Assembly (NCBI GenBank): GCA_903921605.1 | Contig: CAIXQV010000176.1 | Location: forward strand, 1 to 31,396 | Direction of reading: 5' to 3' | Origin: an uncultured Planctomycetaceae bacterium | Lineage (GTDB): Bacteria > Planctomycetota > Planctomycetia > Planctomycetales > Planctomycetaceae | Length of the DNA stretch: 31,396 bases | In this document: in pieces, positions 7,652-15,429 of the stretch | Position numbering within the stretch: the first letter of the stretch is position 1 | How the letters are laid out: every line of letters starts with the position of its first letter | The notes under the pieces: model-generated | The model's database searches: none | Seen by the model: the letters and a program-made list of their open reading frames with translations, nothing else | Told to the model about the DNA's origin: nothing | Made by a program: the position numbers and the translations under genes

Positions 7652-9613
7652 TCAGATTTGCAGCGACAACCATTTTGTGCCGATGATCATGACGATAACA
7701 ATCACCCAGGCAATCAGGAAACCCACCGTACCGCCCGCCGTGGGCCCAGGAAACTGAAATCCGAAAAAGGACACTGCAGGAACCAGTTCAGCATCTTCCG
7801 GCGGAGTGTACTGATCTGCGTATTCTGATTCGTCCGGGGAAACTCGTGTGCGGATAACACGGTAAAAATGTTCGAGCTGATCATCCTGCTGCGGATCAGT
7901 CAGAATTGAAGCGATAACACCACAGGCCAGTCCGCCGGAAAGAATACAGGCGATCTTCCATGCGTCGATCATGACGAGTCCGGTCGGCTCCTGCAGAAAC
8001 ATCAGCTCTGAAAAGCCCGGTAATGTCTTTTGAATTTCTTCAGGATAGTACCCGCAGAGAATCCCCAGGAACGCGGACGTGAGTGTCGTGGTCCAGACAG
8101 AGATGGTATTCCAGCGGACCCACACGAGTCCCATCCACATGCTGATACCGATCACAGCTGGTGTCTTGATCACCAACTTTAACACATCGGTAATGTCTGT
8201 GAATGTCGTTTGCAGCATCAGGGCGACAGCAACCAGCAAGGGTCCGCAGAGTCTTCCCACGGCAAGGTAATGAGCCGGTTCGTAACCAGGTGCGATGTGG
8301 TGCCGATAAAGATGTTCTGAAAACAGTCCGCTGCCCACAATCATTTGGGTTCCACAATGGCTGACGACTGAGGCCAGAACCATCGCGGCCATGGCTCCCA
8401 CGAGCCCCGGCATGATGTCCGGCAGAATATCGCGAGCAGCGTAGCCCAGTACGCGGTCACCGAACGAAGCGTCGGCAAGTTTGGCCTGGGTGACTTCTTC
8501 AGCCGACTGTGTCGCAAAGTCACCGGAGGCAATGACACTCATCTGACTCAGAGCCTGAGATTGTTCGTGCGTCGCATTTTGCTGACGCAGAGGACTGTCC
8601 GGGCCGAGATACCAGAGGATGCAGGCCAGCCCCATGAACGCCCATGCCACAGACAGACAGCGTTTCAGCAGGCTGCCAAAGGTGAAGCCAATCCGCGAAT
8701 CCATTTCTGTTCGACCGGCACCACACATCGTAATGATATGCGGCTGAACAATGATTCCGGCCAACGCTGCGATGGACAACATGCAAAGATAAAACGGAGT
8801 GAAGGGTTCATCACCAACTTCGACGCGTGCGTTTGAACTGGCAACAAAATCCAGCATGCCCGGCTTTAGTGATTCCATCGTGTGCATCACGCCGAAGCCA
8901 CCGATCTTTCGGAAGAGGATCGGAAGCATCAGGCAAGTGAGCCCGATTCGAAGGATCCCCTGAAAGGCATCAATGACGATTGCCGAGCCCAGCCCGCCGA
9001 TGACTCCGGAGAGAATCAGAACGATCCCGAGGCAGCAAGCCGCGATATCCTCACTGCCAACCTGACGCCAAACAACGACCGGAGGGCGGTCCGCGGAGGG
9101 CGGTTCTATGGCGGCTGCGATGTCAAACACAGGAAGCTGCAAGTGGACAGCCTGAGATACTTCGCTGAAAAATGGGTGGGTGAGAGTCACCAGCAGTCGC
9201 GCACCGCCAAAGAGTACTCCTGCCATCAGCACCACAGAAATGATCATTCCGTACACGGAATAGAGCGCGGCCGTGCTTGGCCCAAAACGCATGGCGAAAA
9301 AATCGGCCGTGGTGATGGCTCTGAGGCGGCGCAGCAGGGGAGCCACGATCCAGTAGAACGGGGCGATGGGAAGCCATAGAAATTGCCACCAGAGCCCGGC
9401 TAGCCCGGAACGCCACGTCGCAGCCATCACCGAAGACTGGGTATCGCTGCTGGTTCCTGACCCAAAGGCAAACAGAATCAAAAGCCAGCGACGAACACGT
9501 CGACCGGCCGTAAAGTATTCATCCGGGGCGCGCATCCGCATGCTCATGACCACAGAGATGGTCAGAATCAATAGCAGCGACGCCGCAAAGACAATCCAGT
9601 CAGCCGTTTTCAT
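7652..9613 (-). CDS. Sodium:solute symporter (SSS) family transporter
   Basis: A 653-residue polytopic protein with about 13-14 hydrophobic segments. The N-terminus (SMRMRAPDEYFTAGRRVRRW) matches the SSS signature in which the first loop contains an EYFxAGR motif. AFGSGTSSDTQSS in the second segment and ASVVSHCGTQMIVGSGLF later correspond to the sodium- and substrate-lining helices. A long extracytoplasmic insertion lies at about residues 345-395. The substrate (sugar, carboxylate, amino acid or nucleoside) cannot be told. Two inverted repeats lie upstream in the divergent region (9660-9675 and 9852-9880) and could be regulatory. It is the first gene of a likely two-gene unit with the NYN nuclease. 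Confidence 0.85.
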   Translation of the reverse strand: MKTADWIVFAASLLLILTISVVMSMRMRAPDEYFTAGRRVRRWLLILFAFGSGTSSDTQSSVMAATWRSGLAGLWWQFLWLPIAPFYWIVAPLLRRLRAITTADFFAMRFGPSTAALYSVYGMIISVVLMAGVLFGGARLLVTLTHPFFSEVSQAVHLQLPVFDIAAAIEPPSADRPPVVVWRQVGSEDIAACCLGIVLILSGVIGGLGSAIVIDAFQGILRIGLTCLMLPILFRKIGGFGVMHTMESLKPGMLDFVASSNARVEVGDEPFTPFYLCMLSIAALAGIIVQPHIITMCGAGRTEMDSRIGFTFGSLLKRCLSVAWAFMGLACILWYLGPDSPLRQQNATHEQSQALSQMSVIASGDFATQSAEEVTQAKLADASFGDRVLGYAARDILPDIMPGLVGAMAAMVLASVVSHCGTQMIVGSGLFSEHLYRHHIAPGYEPAHYLAVGRLCGPLLVAVALMLQTTFTDITDVLKLVIKTPAVIGISMWMGLVWVRWNTISVWTTTLTSAFLGILCGYYPEEIQKTLPGFSELMFLQEPTGLVMIDAWKIACILSGGLACGVIASILTDPQQDDQLEHFYRVIRTRVSPDESEYADQYTPPEDAELVPAVSFFGFQFPGPTAGGTVGFLIAWVIVIVMIIGTKWLSLQI

Positions 9614-9659
9614 GAATTTACGATTCAGGAGTCAGCCTGGTGACACAGCGGACTCGTTT

Positions 9660-9675
9660 ACGGGACCCGTCCCGT
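9660..9675. promoter_or_regulatory. Perfect palindrome upstream of the symporter gene
   Basis: ACGGGAC, a CC spacer and GTCCCGT form a perfect 7-2-7 inverted repeat whose near edge is 46 bases before the symporter start codon. Position and compact symmetry fit an operator for a dimeric repressor; the regulator is unknown. No poly-T follows on either strand, so a terminator is unlikely. Confidence 0.35.
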
Positions 9676-9851
9676 GAAAGCTCAAATCGGGAGAACTCGC
9701 GGCCCGTATTCTAGGCGGAGAGAATCATACCGGACAGCACCTCTGTGACGCACGTGTCGCGATTATCGAACATGCGGAACGGCCAAAGAATGCAGGAAAA
9801 GTCAGTGTGTGGTCAGGAAGTCAAGTTGTGGGGATCACCCCCGTCCACTTA

Positions 9852-9880
9852 GTGGCAATATTCGGACGAATTATTGCCAC
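9852..9880. repeat. Inverted repeat with 9-base outer arms in the symporter-sat interval
   Basis: GTGGCAATA at the left pairs with TATTGCCAC at the right; the inner TTCG and CGAA also pair around a short loop with a one-base bulge. About 13 pairs form overall. There is no poly-T after it, and it is not at a gene end. It could be an operator, a structured leader or the end of a vanished mobile element. Confidence 0.4.
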
Positions 9881-10675
9881 CGCCACTACGTAATACAAGC
9901 GTGCCTCCCCGCGGCGACAGTTTGGTGCTTCATAGATATCGATCAAGCCTATCGTTCAAGCGTTCATGCCGTTCAGGGGCAGGGCATAACAGGACTTCAC
10001 TGCTCTGGGTATCATGGGCCTTGCGTTTCTGCGGTCATGCAGTTCAGATCGTGCCAATGCTTCCGAATAGGTTAGTCAGTTCGGTCTCAACGAGTAGCCA
10101 AAAGTGGTAACTGATGCGGATTCAGGGTGATGGGTAATCCAGTAAAGGTTTGAGTGTTTCAAGGCCGATTCAGACAAGTATCTGCTCGATCATTTCGCCA
10201 CGAAAGCCTTACGCTGGCATGAACACTACTGATAATGAAACTCTGGAATCCTCATGGCATCTGCAGATTCTCAGCGATTGTGACGAAGTACTGCAGGGGC
10301 TAACCCGAGTCATAGGGAATCTCCGCAAGCAACGCCGGCGAGAATTCAGGAATGTCAGAGGTCTTAGCATCTTTCAGGAATCCTGGACCACTTCGGCCGG
10401 AACTTTAGAGCGATCTGATATGGCTTAAACGGCGATTGTGCGTCCGGCCAACGCGTTCCCCGGTGTCCTCGGTGAGCAGCTTTCACTGAACCCGGGAAGT
10501 CATCCATTGCCGAAATGACTCGGTGAAACGCGGTGATCCTGCAAAAACGCAGCAAAACCTACCGCTTCCAGGAACTTCTTGACTCAGCAGAGTAGTTCCT
10601 CTAGGTTCCGCCTCTTCATGAGATTCGGCAGAAGTTCTGGCCGAAGGAATCCCTGGTTCAAAGGAAGTTTTCGAA

Positions 10676-11935
10676 ATGGCCGACCTGATCGCACCTCATG
10701 GTGGATTATCAGAACCTGTTTGTCGCACCGTAGGCGAGCAGGAACGTGAAGCATTCCTTGCGGAAGCCGCAACGCTTGTCAAAGTCCCTGTCTCTTCAGC
10801 AGATCTGTCCAGTGTTTACCGCTTCGGCGACGGCACATTGAGCCCTCTGACCGGGCCAATGAACTCTGCGGTCTACAACCAGGTGCTTGACGAATGCTAC
10901 GTCCTCAGCAACGGTCAAAAGTACGCATGGACGATTCCAATCGCGTTCCCGATTACGGCAGAAATGGCCAAGACGCTGAAGCCTGGACAGAAGGTCGCTC
11001 TGACTAATCCTGCTGGCGATATCGTTGCAACACTCGAACTGAACGACGTCTACGCGTGGCCGAAACTGAAGTATCTGAAGTCGGTCTACCTGACTGACCG
11101 AATCGATCATCCAGGTGCTGATATGGTGATCAAGGGCGAAGCTGCTAACTCACACCTGATCGGTGGCGAGATTCGCGTGTTGCCTCAGCCAAAGAATCCT
11201 TCCTTCGGCAAGTACGTTTTGACTCCTCGTGAAGTCCGCAAAGCTCTTGCGGCCAAAGGCTGGGACGCCGTTGTGGCGTTCCAGACTCGCAATCCGCTGC
11301 ATCGTGCTCACGAGTACGCTCTGGTACACGGTCTTGAAACCTTGCTTCGAGAAGGCAAGAACGCCGGCGCTTGCCTGAATCCTCTGATTGGCGAAGTCAA
11401 AGGCGATGACGTTAACGCCGAAATCCGAATGCAGACCTACGAAAAGCTGATCACCGACCGCTCACTGGGTGATGGCGACAGCGATACGACCCTGTGGGGA
11501 CCACGTGGCGAGTCTGTGCCTGATCGAGTGATTCTGTTGGGCCTGGACATCAAGATGTTCTACGGCGGACCAAAAGAAGCTGTTATGCACGGGATCTATC
11601 GCCAGAATATGGGCTACACTCATCTCGTGATTGGCCGCAAGCATGCAGATGCTCCTTACGCCAACGGCGAATCCATCTGGGGCGACTTCGATGCTCAGGA
11701 AATCTTCAGCAAGCTTGGCGGCGATCTGAAGATTAAGACGATCAATGTCGGATTCGCAGCTTACTACGAATCTGTTGGTCGAGTCGACCTGATGGAACGT
11801 CACAAAGACGAAAAGCCATGGTCTATCAGCGGCAAAGATATCCGCGCGACTCTGCAGAAGGGCGAACTGGTCGACGGCCGCATTATGCGACCGAGCACTT
11901 CCAGAATTCTTGGAGATGCGATGAAGTCTGCTTAA
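10676..11935 (+). CDS. sat: Sulfate adenylyltransferase (ATP sulfurylase)
   Basis: A 419-residue enzyme that joins sulfate and ATP to adenosine 5'-phosphosulfate and pyrophosphate, the first step of sulfate activation (or the reverse in sulfur oxidation). The diagnostic nucleotide-binding motif [11 protein letters not shown] is at 203-213, and [13 protein letters not shown] forms the second conserved active-site stretch. Length fits the homo-oligomeric single-domain Sat; there is no C-terminal APS-kinase domain. AAGGAAG at 10661-10667 lies 8 bases before the ATG. Codon use looks more biased than in the neighbouring accessory genes, as expected for a well-expressed gene. It is alone: no APS reductase, APS kinase or sulfite reductase is adjacent, and a strong terminator follows directly. 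Confidence 0.95.
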   Translation: MADLIAPHGGLSEPVCRTVGEQEREAFLAEAATLVKVPVSSADLSSVYRFGDGTLSPLTGPMNSAVYNQVLDECYVLSNGQKYAWTIPIAFPITAEMAKTLKPGQKVALTNPAGDIVATLELNDVYAWPKLKYLKSVYLTDRIDHPGADMVIKGEAANSHLIGGEIRVLPQPKNPSFGKYVLTPREVRKALAAKGWDAVVAFQTRNPLHRAHEYALVHGLETLLREGKNAGACLNPLIGEVKGDDVNAEIRMQTYEKLITDRSLGDGDSDTTLWGPRGESVPDRVILLGLDIKMFYGGPKEAVMHGIYRQNMGYTHLVIGRKHADAPYANGESIWGDFDAQEIFSKLGGDLKIKTINVGFAAYYESVGRVDLMERHKDEKPWSISGKDIRATLQKGELVDGRIMRPSTSRILGDAMKSA

Positions 11936-11968
11936 TGCGGACTCATGGCTGAATCAGCAGGATAATTT

Positions 11969-12010
11969 GGGCCCGGTGAGTCGAAAATAGCCGACTCTGC
12001 GGGCCTTTTT
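11969..12010 (+). terminator. Rho-independent terminator of sat
   Basis: GGCCCG pairs with CGGGCC and, inside, GAGTCG pairs with CGACTC around an AAAATAGC loop, with small internal bulges. The hairpin is followed at once by TTTTT. It starts 33 bases after the sat stop codon. Confidence 0.85.
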
Positions 12011-12459
12011 CATTCATAGGCCCGCTGCAAGGCTAAGCTCAGGAATCCGATCGTGTGCGCCTTCAAGACAGTGTTTCAAAAGCAAGGAGTTTTGAGGCAG
12101 AAATACCCCGGCCAGCTTTCTGCCCGTAATGCTTTCGTACGATGATCAGTTTTCGCTCGGCAGTGGCGCATTATTTTCATTGAAGAGGGCCACGCATCGA
12201 ACCGGGGGACGGTGCATGAACAGAGTTGCCGAAGACCAGCCTGCCACAACTTCCCTGACAGTGTATCTGATCAGACGGTTGCCCTGTTTGCGAGGACCAG
12301 TTGTTCGTGCTACCTTGGAGTGATTCGGCAATTCATTGAATATTGCGTGGTATGCGATGCGCGGCCACGATTTAGGTAACGAGCTGAACGACATATCCCA
12401 CAAAGACGTCGCCTCAATTTATGCCGCCTGAAGTATAAGTCATTTCCAGGATTTTCGCA
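12011..12459. other. Intergenic region ahead of the TPR/cytochrome cluster
   Basis: About 450 bases between the sat terminator and the TPR gene. Only random short frames occur (the longest plus-strand one is 12129-12323, 64 codons, no domain). Because the terminator upstream is strong, the promoter of the downstream gene should be in here, but no convincing -35/-10 pair is visible. Confidence 0.5.
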
Positions 12460-13764
12460 GTGGATCAGCCTGCATCACAACAAAAGTCTGCCAGCCGATC
12501 TCGTCACCGACGAGGTCGTTCGCCGAGCCCTCTACGGTGGTTGATGTTACTGATCGCGGCTGCGGGGCTGATTGCTGGTGTCCTGTGGGGAGCAGTTTGG
12601 TGGGAAGAACGCCCATTGGCAGAAGTAGAAAAGCAACTTCGGGACAAAGACTATGATCAGGCCCTGGCACTGGTCGACAGATTCCTCAGAAAATTCCCGG
12701 AAAACGGGCGTGGTATTGCTCTCAAAGCACGGGCATTGGTGCATCAGGGAAATGCTGCAGAGGCAGTTCGCTTATTTGATCAGGTTGGAGCCGCATCCCC
12801 GGATGAGATTCGGGACTGCGCAAAGGCTTTCCTGATCCTTCAAAGATGGCTTCAGGCGCTGCCATTGCTCGAGTATCTGCACACGATGAATCCGAAAGAC
12901 CCTGACCTGCTCCATGAACTCAGTGCCTGTCGAGCCAAATTGGGACGTTACGACGACGCTATCACGGCTGCTCTGGAATTTTCAAAACTACCCGAATGTG
13001 AGGCGAGAGGCTATACCTTGATCGGCCTGCTTGAAACGGAACGAGGGAATCATCGGACAGCATGCGAAGCATGGCAACGAGTGCTCACAATTTCCCCCGG
13101 TGGAGAGGGGCTTCAAGTGCCGCCTGAAGAGTTTCTCGCCGAATATGGTGCAGCGTTGCTCAAAGTCGGCAATCCAACCGCTGCACTTGTTCAACTGCAA
13201 CGCAGCGTCAGCACTAAACCAACTGTCAGGTCGCTCATGCTTTTGGGAAAGGCTTTTTATCAGGAAGGCCGGATTGAAGAAGCAAAACAAACGTGGCAGG
13301 AAGTGATTTCTCTGGATAAGACGAACGAAGAATCAAGACAGGGGCTTGCTGAACTGGCCATGAAAAGGTCCGACTTTTCGTCAGCATTGAATTGGCTGAT
13401 GCCGCTTGCAGAGGCGCCAACAATTTCCAGCACAACCGCGTTTCTGCTGCAACGTGCTTTTTCGCTTTCCGGTGATCAAACGACTTCGCAACAATGGCAA
13501 AGCCGTGCAAACGAGATTCGTCGCCGTGAAGAACGGAACAGAACCGTGGACCAGATCCTGATCGATAGCCCGACTTCGCTGTGGGGTCAGGTATTGCAGG
13601 CGTATCGGCTGGCAGAACAGGAAAACTGGGATCAGGCCGCTTTGATGATGACGGGGATCCCGGATGAACAATCGCATCCTTTTATCACGAAACTGGCGAA
13701 CGCAGTTCGCGATCACGGACCGTTGCCGGACCTCACGTCACTCCCGCTGGAAGTATTTCCATAG
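12460..13764 (+). CDS. Membrane-anchored TPR-repeat protein
   Basis: A 434-residue protein. An Arg/Ser-rich cytoplasmic N-terminus of about 25 residues is followed by one membrane segment (about 26-48), so the rest is probably extracytoplasmic. From about residue 55 it consists of helical pairs with TPR spacing: AEVEKQLRDKDYDQALALV, IALKARALVHQGNAAEAVRLF, and later ALLKVGNPTAALVQLQRS and LLGKAFYQEGRIEEAKQTW. TPR proteins are scaffolds for protein assembly. The start is GTG at 12460; a ribosome site is not obvious. It heads the accessory cluster and has a structural counterpart (434 against 432 residues, same architecture) at the other end of the cluster, at 21231-22529. The role of a scaffold for the cytochrome/ASPIC proteins is inference. 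Confidence 0.8.
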   Translation: MDQPASQQKSASRSRHRRGRSPSPLRWLMLLIAAAGLIAGVLWGAVWWEERPLAEVEKQLRDKDYDQALALVDRFLRKFPENGRGIALKARALVHQGNAAEAVRLFDQVGAASPDEIRDCAKAFLILQRWLQALPLLEYLHTMNPKDPDLLHELSACRAKLGRYDDAITAALEFSKLPECEARGYTLIGLLETERGNHRTACEAWQRVLTISPGGEGLQVPPEEFLAEYGAALLKVGNPTAALVQLQRSVSTKPTVRSLMLLGKAFYQEGRIEEAKQTWQEVISLDKTNEESRQGLAELAMKRSDFSSALNWLMPLAEAPTISSTTAFLLQRAFSLSGDQTTSQQWQSRANEIRRREERNRTVDQILIDSPTSLWGQVLQAYRLAEQENWDQAALMMTGIPDEQSHPFITKLANAVRDHGPLPDLTSLPLEVFP

Positions 13765-13830
13765 TCCGGAGCAGGGTATTATTCTCCGTTCGTCGTCAAT
13801 TGAGCCCGGGTGCCCGCGAGATACCTTGTA

Positions 13831-13864
13831 GAAGATCGCCTCAATCCGGAAGATCGCCTCAATC
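13831..13864 (+). repeat. Tandem 16-base repeat upstream of the cytochrome gene
   Basis: GAAGATCGCCTCAATC occurs twice, at 13831-13846 and 13849-13864, giving an 18-base period. It lies in the gap between the TPR gene and the cytochrome gene. It may be a binding site pair or a recent slippage duplication. Confidence 0.7.
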
Positions 13865-14028
13865 GTGGCCGTGCACAGAAAATTGATCACCCCACCCTGG
13901 TGACCGAATTTCAAGTTTTTGGGAAACATGACGAAAACAGGTCGTTTGACCAGAACAGTGCCAGATATTTCCGAATACAGAATCTGAAAGGCGTTGTGTC
14001 TTTGAGGCAGCGCGCGATAATCATTCTG

Positions 14029-15429
14029 ATGAAAACCTCTCGACTCATCCTGATTGCAGCCGTGCTATTCCTGATAGCCTGGCTACTTGTTCTGCAGAGG
14101 GATGAGTTTACTGTAAAGCCCCTGCGTGATCTTGACTCGGTTCGGGAAATCGCGCCCAGCGAGTGGGTTGATCTTGTCACAGCCGGACAAAACACTGCAC
14201 CCGGGACGGTTTTCATCCCCCAAAAAAACACCGGGGTGGAGTTCCGGTCAGGGGTGCGGCCGGAGTCCCGAGGATTTCTCTCTCCAGAAGTCTGCAGTGA
14301 GTGCCATGCAGAGAATTACCGCGGATTTCTCACCACTGCTCATGCCTTTACATCACGGGAACCCGACGACCATTCGATCCTCGGCAGTTTCGCGGAGGAG
14401 CGAAGTATGCTGTCGACGAGGAATCCGGACCTCTGGTTTAAGATGTTGGCCGATACAACAGGCTTTTACCAGCAGTTGACAGTGCAAAAGGATCGAATCC
14501 ACTACACGGAGAAGCGTTCAATCGATCTCGTTATTGGGTCTGGAAATCATGGTCAGGCTTATCTGTCATGGGAAGGTGATCACCTCTACCAGATGCACGT
14601 GAGCTATTTGACGGAGTCAGACCAATGGGTCAATAGCCCCGGGATGTATGTGGACGGCACCGCAGACTTTGCAAGGCCGGTTCCAGGGCGTTGCCTTGAT
14701 TGCCACACGACGTGGTTTTCCGAAGATGCGACCGCAGTTAATCGATTTGATCGCAGCAATTATCTGCTGGGTGTAACCTGTGTCCGTTGCCATGGCCCGG
14801 GACACGAACATGTTGCCTACCATCGCGAGCATCCGGACGAAGGAGTCGGCAGGCAGATTGTCAATCCCTCCGGACTATCACGTGATCGGATCAATGAACT
14901 GTGTGCTCAGTGTCATTCCGCCGGAGAACCACTCGCCCCCTCGTTCACCTATCGCCCCGGAGAGCCGTTGTCGGAGTATCTGGAATTGGATCTTGCGGCA
15001 GATGCCCCGACAAATGAAGATCCCCATAGCGCAAATCAGCTTGCAAGGCTGATGAAGAGCAAGTGTTATATCGCCAGCGAAACAATGACTTGCATCACGT
15101 GTCACGATCCGCATCAGGATCAGCGAGGTGACACCTCTGGTTTTTCCAGAACCTGCCAGCAATGCCATCAGCCGGAAACTTGTCGCGAACAGAAAACTTC
15201 CGGTTCAGCGATTAATGACCGCTGTGTCGAATGCCATATGCCTTCACGAAGAGACGAGCAGGTCAGTATCGAAATGAAATCGGGAACTCTTATGGCACTG
15301 ATTCGCGATCATCTGATCGGCAAGTGGCCTGCCACTTCAGACCGTGTCCGTGCGAAGATCGCTGCCGATGCACAAAGTCAGGCCCGCTCTGCTCGAGATA
15401 CGCAACAGTCACAGAGGGACTCACGATGA
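14029..15429 (+). CDS. Heptahaem c-type cytochrome, membrane-anchored
   Basis: A 466-residue protein with seven CxxCH haem-attachment motifs at residues 89-93, 222-226, 251-255, 292-296, 355-359, 376-380 and 399-403. An N-terminal hydrophobic segment (about 5-22) acts as signal/anchor, so the haem domain faces the periplasm or surface. Haem spacing and HGPGHEHV after the third motif resemble the planctomycete multihaem proteins related to cytochrome c554 and hydroxylamine oxidoreductase-like cytochromes; a specific catalytic role cannot be assigned. The ATG at 14029 is chosen because it opens the signal peptide; the frame runs open to 13810 but that extension is charged and protein-unlike. 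The last codon overlaps the next start as ATGA, implying translational coupling to the ASPIC/UnbV lipoprotein. Likely function: electron transfer in a surface complex with that partner (inference). Confidence 0.88.
   Translation: MKTSRLILIAAVLFLIAWLLVLQRDEFTVKPLRDLDSVREIAPSEWVDLVTAGQNTAPGTVFIPQKNTGVEFRSGVRPESRGFLSPEVCSECHAENYRGFLTTAHAFTSREPDDHSILGSFAEERSMLSTRNPDLWFKMLADTTGFYQQLTVQKDRIHYTEKRSIDLVIGSGNHGQAYLSWEGDHLYQMHVSYLTESDQWVNSPGMYVDGTADFARPVPGRCLDCHTTWFSEDATAVNRFDRSNYLLGVTCVRCHGPGHEHVAYHREHPDEGVGRQIVNPSGLSRDRINELCAQCHSAGEPLAPSFTYRPGEPLSEYLELDLAADAPTNEDPHSANQLARLMKSKCYIASETMTCITCHDPHQDQRGDTSGFSRTCQQCHQPETCREQKTSGSAINDRCVECHMPSRRDEQVSIEMKSGTLMALIRDHLIGKWPATSDRVRAKIAADAQSQARSARDTQQSQRDSR

Larger units (their letters stand above)
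9614..10675. other. 1.06-kb region without a convincing gene
   Basis: Only short reading frames occur (up to 92 codons at 10150-10428, starting at TTG), and none has a recognisable domain, a good ribosome site or protein-like composition. The region separates the divergent symporter and ATP sulfurylase genes and must hold both promoters, but I could not place them with confidence. It contains inverted repeats at 9660-9675 and 9852-9880, and a third one close to the sulfurylase gene (AGGAACT at 10570-10576 with AGTTCCT at 10594-10600). It may include remnants of decayed genes or an untranslated RNA; nothing in the sequence decides this. Confidence 0.55.

Noticed and set aside
10150..10428. 92-codon frame in the gene-free kilobase
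   Set aside because: TTG start, no ribosome site, no domain, composition not protein-like.
13810..14028. N-terminal extension of the cytochrome frame
   Set aside because: The extra 73 residues precede a clear signal/anchor peptide, which would then be internal, and no ribosome site supports the upstream start.
15231..15425. Upstream extension of the ASPIC copy 1 frame
   Set aside because: It lies within the cytochrome coding region in another frame; the lipoprotein signal starts at 15426 with an ATGA overlap.
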